This document shows positions 55,746 to 64,000 of a stretch of DNA of 64,000 nt, in pieces (position 1 is the stretch's first letter; each line of letters begins with the position of its first letter). The notes beneath the pieces were generated by a model. It saw only the letters and a list, made by a program, of their open reading frames with translations, was not told the DNA's origin and made no database searches. The position numbers were made by a program, and so were the translations under genes. Source of the stretch: Stemphylium vesicarium (taxonomy: Eukaryota > Ascomycota > Dothideomycetes > Pleosporales > Pleosporaceae); NCBI GenBank assembly GCA_004380135.1, contig QXCR01000034.1, forward strand, positions 124,001 through 188,000, read 5' to 3'.

Positions 55746-57127
55746 TTCAAGATTGTGTAATGTGGTGTTTGGAGAGAGGATGAAGCCGGCAACGCAATTG
55801 CGAGCGAGGCAGTAGTGGTAGTGGTAAATGGAAGAAGAAAGAAGAGCGATTACTAGTGTAGTAGATTACAAGAGATAAGGTTCAGGTTTCGCAAACGTCA
55901 GCAAGGTGCGGAAGCGGTCGGGCAGTGCGTACGCTATCAGGTTATCCGGCAGCGAGGTACAGGTGTTGAGAGGAGGAATGACAGCTGAGCAAGTTCGCGA
56001 CGGTGAGGGGAAGCTGGCCCTTTTCTAAGCCGCTCAGCCTCACAACAGCAGCCTCGACCTGCCAGATTTTCTTGGCCCAGCGGTTCTGCAAGCTTTACGG
56101 CGAGCGGTCAGTGTGCTGTACAACGACTCAGTACACCCTCTCAATTGAGCATTTCATAACGACTGGGTCCCGTTCGGGGATGCAGCCATGGACTCCGATG
56201 TGCTCGGTCGATGGGCTGCATGTCGGATGGGAGCTTGGGGCAGGTGCTATACTAGATGTGGCACAAGGGTAGTCCCGAGCCAATGGACGAGATCCACTAT
56301 AGCATGCCCAGCACGTCTCCCCGCACTTTTGATCGTTGCGGAAGCGTGCTTGAATGAACCATCTCACGCTCTGAACATGCCATCTGAAATTCCGCATAAA
56401 AATTAAGGAAGATGGTTAGCCGTCCCGGGTTCGACTTGTGCTTTTGCGACACTGTCTTGTCGCAAGATGATGGCGCCAAAATGTCGGTGTAGACCTTGTT
56501 GAGCGCACAGTTAGCAGGGGGGATCGCCATAGGTCTAGCGATGTCGGCTCCCTCCCGCAACCATGCACAAGTGTACGACTTGTGCCTGTATGATCGGCTC
56601 TCCACCCAGTGGACACAAGCCTTCTGCGACACTTTGGCAGACAAATGAGGCGTGCGATAAGAGCGCGCGACCAGCCTATGAGGATTTACCAAGACCTCGC
56701 AATCGGTTGATCTTTCGGTGCTTAATTCTGGTCTGGTGACGATGAAGGCATGATGATTTCATGCGTACGTGGTTATCATGTTCTGTTGTTTGTTGAATGT
56801 GTTGGACGGACAATGGATCAATTTCGGCAACATTACGAATGTTGGCCGTCGCACAGACTGTCACTATTGACCAAGATTCCAAGGCTCCGAGATTTTTTTA
56901 GTTCGCAAAGTCTTCCGAATGAAGTAAAGTGAGGCTGGTCGACATGAACAGGTCGTCCCACCGCCCTGACTAACATGTCTACGCCCCACCATCCGTGCCT
57001 CGTGCGTGGCGAGTACGTACCTCGAGCGTGGCTCAGCTTCTCCATGTTCAACCCCGCCTTCTCAAGTAAACCACTAAGTACTTGAACGATGCAAGTTCAA
57101 AATTTGCCATCCACATTACAAAGCATC
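55746..57127. other. Intergenic, nothing firm
   Basis: About 1.4 kb upstream of the mitochondrial protein gene and of the tRNA. Frames up to 131 codons on the minus strand lack domains. A CCCGGGTTCGAC string near 56425 looks like a tRNA T-arm but no matching acceptor stem is nearby. Confidence 0.4.
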
Positions 57128-57284
57128 GGCCTGATGGTCTAGTGGTATGATTGTCGCTTCGTAAGCTTGCCCGCTACACCATCGGCCCACCAACTCTTCC
57201 TAACAACTATCCTAGGGGTTTCTTTACCTGGATACAGTGTATCTGTTATGTGACAGGCCCCGGGTTCGAATCCCGGTCAGGCCC
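57128..57284 (+). tRNA. Intron-containing tRNA; Pro-like body, anticodon reads CGU (Thr)
   Basis: A full cloverleaf can be drawn: acceptor stem GGCCTGA (57128-57134) with TCAGGCC (57277-57283) and C discriminator (57284); D-arm from 57137; anticodon stem GTCGC (57153-57157) with GTGAC (57250-57254); T-stem CCGGG/CCCGG around TTCGAAT. An intron of about 85 nt (57164-57248) sits at the canonical position 37/38. The loop reads TT-CGT-A-T, so the anticodon is CGU (Thr). Yet GGTCTAGTGGTATGATT and the C73 discriminator are typical of fungal tRNA-Pro, so isotype is uncertain and a pseudogene is possible. A T-rich run (57290-57301) downstream is a Pol III terminator. Confidence 0.75.
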
Positions 57285-57289
57285 GATCT

Positions 57290-57301
57290 ATTTCTTTTTT
57301 G
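57290..57301 (+). terminator. Pol III T-run terminator of the tRNA
   Basis: TTTCTTTTTT follows the tRNA 3' end by a few bases, as expected for RNA polymerase III termination. Confidence 0.7.
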
Positions 57302-58011
57302 CCTTTTTGGCGATCTGAGGAAAAGAAGGATGTTTCTTTTTGCTTTCGCGGGTGGTGGTATAAAAAGGGTGGGGTGATGATGCCACTTATCGGCAACCAT
57401 CAACAGCGACTCTTGCTTTTGGACATGCTATGCACACTGCTCACTGGGCACAATTCAAGTAGTGGTCAGGTAAGCCGAGTAGCCGTTTGACCGCACGATA
57501 CATGCCATGGCATACACGGGCCATCCGTTGCCGACCGATTTTGCATCTGGCTGAATATTTCTATTGCACCAGTGGCTAGGCAAGCCTCCTCATTTTCGGT
57601 ATCAGAACATGATAGTCTAGGAAGAACGAAGAGTACTCTAATACATCACACTCGGCATTGCGGGATACGTTCGTAACGTCACAGACTATTGATCACCTCA
57701 TGAATTCATGTGAAAGCTTAAAGCTGCATTCCAGTGGTATCTACTATCGTCTAAACCCCAAAACGCCACCACACAATCCGGCAACGCAAAGCCATCGTCT
57801 CCAAAAGGTGAAACTCCCATTGTGTTCTCCAATCCCAGGGGTATAAAATGAACCCTGCTTTCGCGCAATGAAGCAGTGAAAGTGGTATATGTAAACAGAA
57901 GAGATAAGTCAAAGCGACAGAAGACTACGGGTAAAGGTCATGAAAGCGTGAAAAGTGTCCGCCGTGAAGGATGAGAAAAGAAAAATGAGGGATGAGTGGC
58001 AGGGAGGAACA
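57302..58011. other. Spacer between tRNA and crzA 3' end
   Basis: 710 bp; 3' flank of crzA on the right. No coding or RNA motif recognised. Confidence 0.45.
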
Positions 58012-60227
58012 TCATCTACCATCATAAGAGTCACTTGCCCATCCGCTGTTGTTATTGCTTGCATAGATGGGTTGCTGGTTGCTCTGCTGGTAGTCGCTCT
58101 CCTCTTCGTAGTACTCGCCTCCACTGGAAGCGTCAAAGCTGCTACGACCGCTAATGTCGCCATCGTCGTCAGGTGGACCCGCTGGGAGCTGGTCCCACTG
58201 GATGCCGGCAAGGGCAGGGTACTGAGCTAGAAGAGCGGCAGGCAAGAACTGCTGGGGTGCCTGCATGCTGCCGGCTGGAGGGAATGGCTCAAAGCCAGAC
58301 TGGCCCGGCATCATGTTGAAGTTCTGAGCAGGCATTTGTGCAAACATGCCGTTGTTCATCTGCTGGTTCTGGCCATCCCATTCGCCCTTCTCACGTGCCT
58401 CTTCCTCTAGCAAGGGGCGAATACAGACGCGGCCTGCTTCAGATCGGAAGTGTCGACCAAGAGCGTCAGCGCGGGCGAATCGCCTACCGCAGCCCCAGTT
58501 GCTGCCGTCCTTGAGGTTGCCGCGACAGACAAACTTCTTCTCTCCAGAATGCAGCCCCTCGTGTCGCTTCCGGTCGTGCTGACGGGCAAATGCTTTGCCG
58601 CAAACACTGCAGACGAAAGGGCGCTCGTCTGTATGTGTGCGCAGATGCGACCGAAGATTGTATGCTCGTGTAAAGCGCTTTGGGCACAAGGTGCATTGAA
58701 AGGTTGCGGGATGCTTCTGTGTACGCTTTGGGTTTGAGCCGTCGGCGGGTGCAGGCCTCGTGGGATCTGCCAGGTCCAGAATGTAGTCGCGGTTGGGCAC
58801 ACTTGACGTGGAAGATCGGCGCGACGACTTGTTCGAAGGCGAAGGAGATCGAGACTTTGCAGCGTTGGGAGAGAGTGATCGGTGCACCTCTGAGCCGGGC
58901 GTGGAAGCGCGCGAGCTGGCACTGCTGAAAGGGTCGGATTTGGCACGAGTCCTGTTCCTGCTGCGGGCTGTTTCACTGTTAGAGTGGCTCATCTAATGCA
59001 ATCAAACTGCTTACATCGGTCTGGTGGACTCAACGCATCTATTTGATGCTCTGGCTTCGGCGGCTCAAAGCTTGCTTGCCGCGATGGTGGTGCAAAGTCG
59101 ATGTTAATCTCGGGTGGTGACATTGCATCAGCTTGGCCAAACTCGGGCATAGGCTGGTTCAGTGATGGAAAGGGCTCAGAGTTCTGACCAGTATAGCCAT
59201 TCATTCCCTGATGCGCATACGGGTTCATGTTCTGGCTCAGACCAAAGGACTCGGGCTGAAACGGTGGCAGAACCTGCTGGTTCTGTGGAAGCAAGCGAGG
59301 CGAGATATGGGGGCTATTGCTTGCGCTGATGTGCGCATTGCCGCTGTTCAGGTTGAACCTGTCGAATCCAGGGACGGGGTCCTGGAACAGCTGGGGGTCA
59401 TTTTGCGCGTTGAGAAGAGGCGACGGCTGATCGTTGTCGAAGCTGTCCTGCTGTTGCAGGTATGGCGAGTTGTGTACCGAAGACGGAACGTCCGAGTAGC
59501 CGGCATCACTGCCTCCTCTCGACCTGGGTCCACCAAAGCTTCCCATCCCAGCCCATTCTGAAGGCTGTCCATAAGCCGCGCTAGGATCCAGCGATGTGTG
59601 TCGCGAGTGTCCTGGCGAGCGGAACTGATTTTGGTTCATGTTCGGTGAAGCATGTGGACTCGGGGTTTGGTGATTGTTCATGCTGGGCAGTAGATGGGGC
59701 GGCGTCGGCGCGTTGTGCTGTGTGGCTGCCATCTGGTGCATAAGCTCCGAAGGGTTGACCGACTGGTTCTGCTGCGACTGCGTGTCGAGTATATGCGGAT
59801 CAAGCGTCTGGCCAAGGTAGGACGGCAGCGACTGGTTCTGCCCGAGGTCGTTGGTCTGGAAGAAGCCGTCGAAGTCGGGGTTGCTCGTGGTCGCAATGTC
59901 GAGCGGGTCGGGCGAGATGTTGTTGCTGCCTTGGGGGCCGAATTGTGGGGTATTGTGCTGCGAGATGTTCTGCGAAGCGTGCAAAAAGCTGGGGTCGGAA
60001 AAGGTAGTTTGCTGGGGGAATTGCTGACCCTGAGTCGTGGTAAGGTACTGGGTGTTGTTCAACCCCGCGTTGGTGACGGCGTATGAGGAAGGGTCCTGGA
60101 TAGCTTCGAAGCCCAAGTCGGCGTTGTGCTGATGCTGGAAAGGCGCATGGGGACTGGGCGACGGGGAGTGGCCTTTATGAATGCGCTGGCCAGCTGAGGG
60201 GGAGCGCCCTCGTTGTTGGATATCCAT
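58012..60227 (-). CDS. crzA: Calcineurin-responsive zinc-finger transcription factor CrzA
   Basis: Two exons: 60227-59015 and 58967-58012, with a 47-nt intron (donor GTAAGC, branch CTCTAAC, acceptor ACAG) joining LSPPDR to SRSRNRTRAKSDPFSSASSR, 722 aa. The N-terminal 400 residues are Gln/Asn/Ser/Pro-rich. A likely calcineurin-docking PxIxIT-type motif, PEINID, is at about 372-377. From about 494 come two C2H2 fingers (FQCTLCPKRFTRAYNLRSHLRTH, FVCSVCGKAFARQHDRKRH) and a third atypical one (FVCRGNLKDGSNWGCGRRFARADALGRH), exactly the Crz1/CrzA array. CrzA is dephosphorylated by calcineurin when Ca2+ rises, enters the nucleus and activates ion-homeostasis and cell-wall genes. Confidence 0.93.
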
Positions 60228-61816
60228 GATGTAGGTCTTCGCGTGTTCCTAACAATAGGTGGGATGTGGAGGAGTGAGCCCTGGAGGCCGCGCTTGGGCC
60301 CGCCTGGAGAGGATCGAAGGCACCAAGAAACAGGCACGAACGCTGAATGGTCCAAAGTCCTCCAGGAACACGCAATGTTCTCTCTTGACTGGCTTGTTTG
60401 CTGAGGCTGGTGAGTGTGAAGGAGGCGCAGTGTTGTCGTCGGGTCACAGACACAGCCCACCTCACGAAGAGCGACGTCGCTCGAAGCGGCCTAGTCCGCT
60501 ATTATTAGCCCCGCGATGGGAAATCCCACTGCCCAGGTGCAAAGTTCCCTTGTGTGTTCCTGTGTTTCAGTCGCGAGAGACGTGAAACAGTAAGCTAGGA
60601 GATGCGTTATGCGTTGTCGTTGTGCCCGTCAGCTATGACGTTCGGTGGAGCTGGGAGAAGGTAGTTTGCCGCTGTCTATAGCAGTGCGGGCAAGCTGGTA
60701 GCGCGTATAGGAGGATAGGCGCTGGTTGAAGTTGACCGTTGCCTCGAAACAATCACGAGTTGGTCCAGGACTGACCGAGGAATGCGCTGATCGCTACCGA
60801 CAACTGTGACTTGGAAGAATCACTGTGCGACTTGCCCACACAGCCCCAGCCTTATACAACTAGGTCGCTTGCCTGAAAGACAAGCGGGAATTCACGCGGG
60901 CGACTCAATTGGCGACCACACTAATTGCCGGCTACAACGGGCGGTCGCCGTCACCGCTGGGGGAACGTCAAAGTGTCGCCGAGCCGTCACGAAACGTTCG
61001 GTATCACACTGTCAGCGGCCAATTGCACGTGTAGAGTCACAGCTGTAATTTCACAGACCGCACTATTCCTCCGGCGCGTAGACCAGTCGGCGAGCCGTCG
61101 CGTCGGTGAGGTCACTTTCTGGGGCCCACAGGTTATCGTCCTTGCACTGCCTCGCTAGATCTCATGTCGCGAGGCATACTCCCTCGAGGCAGAATCCCAC
61201 GTCCCCACATGCACCAAGCCCTTATTCCGCTCCTGGCAAACTTTGTGCAATCGACATCACTCCGCAGAGATAATTATAGTATATCTTATCCTGTGGGAAT
61301 TGCTTCTTGGGACAACGCATGTGCACGCGTAAGTACCTCGACGATATGCTGCATCTGCTAAACAACGCGCCGCGCAAAACTACGACTACTTGCATTGTGG
61401 ATACAAACGCCGAAACTGGAGGGACGTGGCATCTTTCGGAACGAGCCGGGTTTGGGTATGTGCGGTGTTTTCCTTAGTTCGCTGGATTTTGGCTTTAAGA
61501 GCTACGTTGGTATGACCTAGTTCCGGCTCCTTTTGTGTAGCGAGTAAGGCCACCCACATCTGCCCAGCGATGTAATAAAGCAAAGCGGAAGTAGAGACAA
61601 AAGAGGTAAAGACCGGTACTCGTCGAGGTGGGTATCTGTATGTTGAACCCACTCCAAAGGTAAAAACGATCAAAATCCCATGGAAAATGACCTCACATGG
61701 CAAACTCAAACACATATTGCCAGAACCAGTGGGAAATGAAGTGCTCCTATGTGTCATGGGTATCCTATGTAATGTCTTGAGAGAAATAAACTAGCGCTGA
61801 TGATACCTCGCTATAC
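60228..61816. promoter_or_regulatory. crzA promoter region and palA 3' flank
   Basis: About 1.6 kb upstream of crzA. A GAGGCGCA string at 60422-60429, about 195 bp before the ATG, matches the CDRE consensus GNGGC(G/T)CA bound by CrzA family factors. Other frames are short and lack domains. The right end is the 3' flank of palA. Confidence 0.45.
60422..60429 (+). promoter_or_regulatory. crzA: Candidate CDRE (CrzA site) in the crzA promoter
   Basis: GAGGCGCA fits GNGGC(G/T)CA, the calcineurin-dependent response element. A self-binding site would suggest autoregulation. An 8-base degenerate motif is expected by chance fairly often, so this is only a candidate. Confidence 0.3.
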
Positions 61817-64000
61817 CTAGCCAAACTTCAGACCTTGCGCAGGATCCCACCTGCCGTCTTGTGGGGGCCCGGCTGAAGGACGAGCGTTGCCAGATGCCGT
61901 AGGGACGCCGCCGAAACGTATCCCAACTTCTGGAGTCCACATACCCGATGGCGGCGGTACATTTGCTCTCGTGGGCGTTGGAGCAGTAAGTGGCTCTTCG
62001 GCATGCGCACTTGCTCCGTAGTGTGGGTTCTGTGCGTCGGCCTGCTTCTGCTGCTGCAGTGAACTTGACGCCGCTTGCTGTAGACCGAGTGAGCTCATCC
62101 GGGTCGTGAGATCACTGTTCAGCATTAGTAACTGAGGAAATGGTTGGTTGACAAGATATACCTCTCTAGATGTGATGCTTCTGACTTGCGGTTGTATGCA
62201 AAGGTTCGAGCTTCATCCCTGAATCGGTTCACAATCTTGGCAAGATCATTGTAGAATTTTCGCCCGACATCAAGGTTAGAGATGATCTCTTTGTACTTGA
62301 AGTACGCATTCTCCAAGTTTTGCAGCGCTTGCTCGCGCTTCTTTGTAGACTGGTCTCCGCGCCGTGCGATCAAAAAGGCGGCATTTGCGTCTTGTAACCG
62401 CTTGACAGCTTCCGCTTGCTCCTTCTCTTCTTCTTGAACCATGTCTAGATCAGCATCATACATCTGCAGTCGCTTGTCGAACAGGCTCTCGAACTGTACA
62501 GCCTCGATTGTCTGCATAGGGTACTCCCGCTCTAAGCGAGCGGCTTCGCGCAGGAGTTCCGGATCTAGCTTACTGTCAGGGTATGGCCAGTGAAAAGACG
62601 GGTGAAACGTACTTATGTCATCCTGCTTCGCCTTCGTCCTCAAGGCTTCAATCTTTCGTCGCCGCCTGCTTTCAAGTCGGCTAACCTCGTTGAAATTGCC
62701 GCGAAGCTTGCCGGCTTCACGCTCCACATCTCCAGTAATCGCAGGTCTCCGGCCGCTGGGTACATAATTTTCGAGTTCGTGATCTGGTCCGCTCAGTAGC
62801 TGGATAAAGTGCTCGTTTTCCTTTAGCTTTGTCTTCACAATGTTATCGCTGTTCGTCGCAGCCTTGAAGTAGCCATCAATCTCGTTAATCTGAGCGTATA
62901 GCTTCGGTGCAGCCTGCTCTGCAGATGGACGGGTCCACTGCTCAGTACCGAACTTTCGACGAGCGCCTTCATCTTCTGCTGCTTCCGACCGCAGGATATC
63001 AACACCTTCCTGGTAAATAGCCCGATCGGTGTACATAAGTTTTTTGGTGTCTTCCATGGAGCGCAGAAGTCGGTTGATGCCGTCTTGTTGACGAATCTCA
63101 TCCGCGTGGGCAACGAGACCAGGGGGTAGACCCAGGGGCTTTTCGAGAGCTTGTAAAGATCCTGGCAGGTTCAGGCTACGGAGCACTTCGTGGATTTTGT
63201 TTGTAAGTGCCTCCAACTCTTCAACGATCTGGCCATTAACCAGTCTATCGCGGCGATCCACATAAATGCTTGCTGCCAGATGTACCGAGTAGGGCACCAG
63301 CTTGGAGAATAGCGCAGGGCCAAGCTCGCCACGCTCTCCCAACATCGAGTTTGACTCTGCAATCTCTTTTGGAACTTTTGATACCACCATGTTCGCTCGA
63401 TCTAGTATCTTGAGTTCTGCCTTGGGTGGGACTGGCAGCAAATAGATCATGTCATTGTCTTTCTCGGCGCGCTTCAAGTCTTCGGTGATCCGATTCTTCA
63501 AGCCGTTCAGGTCGGCAAGAACGAGTTTGTTGATATAGCGTTGCTCTTTGAGTGCTTCGTTGACGCAGGTCAGGCTGTCGCGTAGCCTTGCAACTTCCTC
63601 GCCGTACTTGCGCTTCTCCAAGGAGTCGCAGGCGGCGCGATATTGCGCAGCAGCAGCAAAGTGATGATGCTTCGCCGTCATGTGGTGTATCCACTCACTA
63701 CTGATGGCGTCTGATTGTATCCCAGCATCCCCTGCCTCGTTGTATAGATCGGACACGCGTGCGGCTAGTTTCGCAATGGTTGCATCTTTCATCCCATCCT
63801 TGACAGCCTTCTGCCAGAAGCACTCCTGTCCCTGTGCCAACAGCAATTTCTCCAGGCACTCCAGTGTCATGATGTCCATGTCCTCCGGGGGCTCTGTCCG
63901 TAGTTCAGGAAGAATGCTGTTCCTCAGATGGGACAGCACCCCAGCGCCGAGACAGAAGTTGTTGGCCGCCGCTTTCAGCCCATCTGGTGTGCTTCGGTTC
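61817..64000 (-). CDS. palA: pH-response regulator PalA/Rim20, 5' end beyond the window
   Basis: Partial gene: the frame is open to the right edge (NRSTPDGLKAAANNFCLGAGVLSHLRNSILPELR), so the BRO1-domain N-terminus (probably about 140 residues) is outside. Exon 64000-62162 is joined over a 47-nt intron (62161-62115, donor GTATAT, acceptor ACAG) to the last exon 62114-61817. Visible are the second half of the BRO1 domain (ECFWQKAVKDGMKDATIAKLAARVSDLYNEAGD ... WIHHMTAKHHHFAAAAQYRAA), the coiled-coil V domain, and a Pro/Gln-rich tail ending PSGMWTPEVGIRFGG and GRWDPAQGLKFG. PalA/Rim20 binds ESCRT-III and the YPxL motifs of PacC/Rim101, presenting it for processing at alkaline pH on endosomal membranes. 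Confidence 0.92.

Noticed and set aside
56420..56445. tRNA T-arm-like string CCCGGGTTCGAC
   Set aside because: No paired acceptor stem, D-arm or anticodon arm could be found on either side.

Overview
The window is nuclear DNA of a filamentous ascomycete (Pezizomycotina). The family makeup (palA/RIM20, crzA, a MetR/Cys3-type bZIP, Sur7/PalI proteins, a secreted intradiol dioxygenase-like protein) and most of the short GT-AG introns (45-90 nt, GTAAGT-like donors, CTAAC-type branch sites close to the acceptor) fit a Dothideomycete, probably Pleosporales; the order is inference. There are no operons, plasmid features or CRISPR arrays. Genes were rebuilt by eye by joining exons across introns; each junction was accepted only when phase and protein continuity agreed.

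Layout. 0-11 kb: acyl-protein-thioesterase-like hydrolase (-), a decayed HExxH metallopeptidase-like pseudogene (-), EFM6-type lysine methyltransferase (-), Mep/Amt ammonium transporter (+), a doubtful small ORF (-), secreted intradiol dioxygenase-like protein (+), and a rhodanese protein (-) whose 3' end lies in a degenerate ~110-bp tandem repeat. 11-25 kb: Cdc25-type Ras GEF (-), then about 9.6 kb with no recognisable gene. 24-31 kb: PSF2 (-) and ALG10 (+) from a 183-bp divergent promoter, VTC1 (-), a Tctex-1 dynein light chain (+) with an open reading frame after its stop codon, and a MetR-like bZIP regulator (-). 32-50 kb: CHL4 (+), a disordered conserved protein (+), a Sur7/PalI membrane protein (-), a single-pass Ser/Pro-rich membrane protein (-), YPI1 (+), DAD2 (-), SGO1 (+) and a four-span membrane protein (-). 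51-54.5 kb: three tandem BTB/POZ paralogues, at least two of them damaged or truncated. 55-64 kb: a putative mitochondrial protein (-), an intron-containing tRNA (+), crzA (-) and the 3' part of palA (-), which runs off the right edge.

Most genes are ordinary housekeeping functions. Three functional themes recur: chromosome segregation (CHL4, DAD2, SGO1 and the PP1 regulator YPI1, the last three adjacent), ambient signalling (Ras GEF, crzA, palA, MetR) and nutrient or phosphate handling (ammonium transporter, VTC1). The unusual parts are the metallopeptidase pseudogene, the repeat at the rhodanese 3' end, the tRNA whose intron folds back on its own 5' half, the post-stop frame of the dynein light chain, the decaying BTB cluster and the large gene desert.
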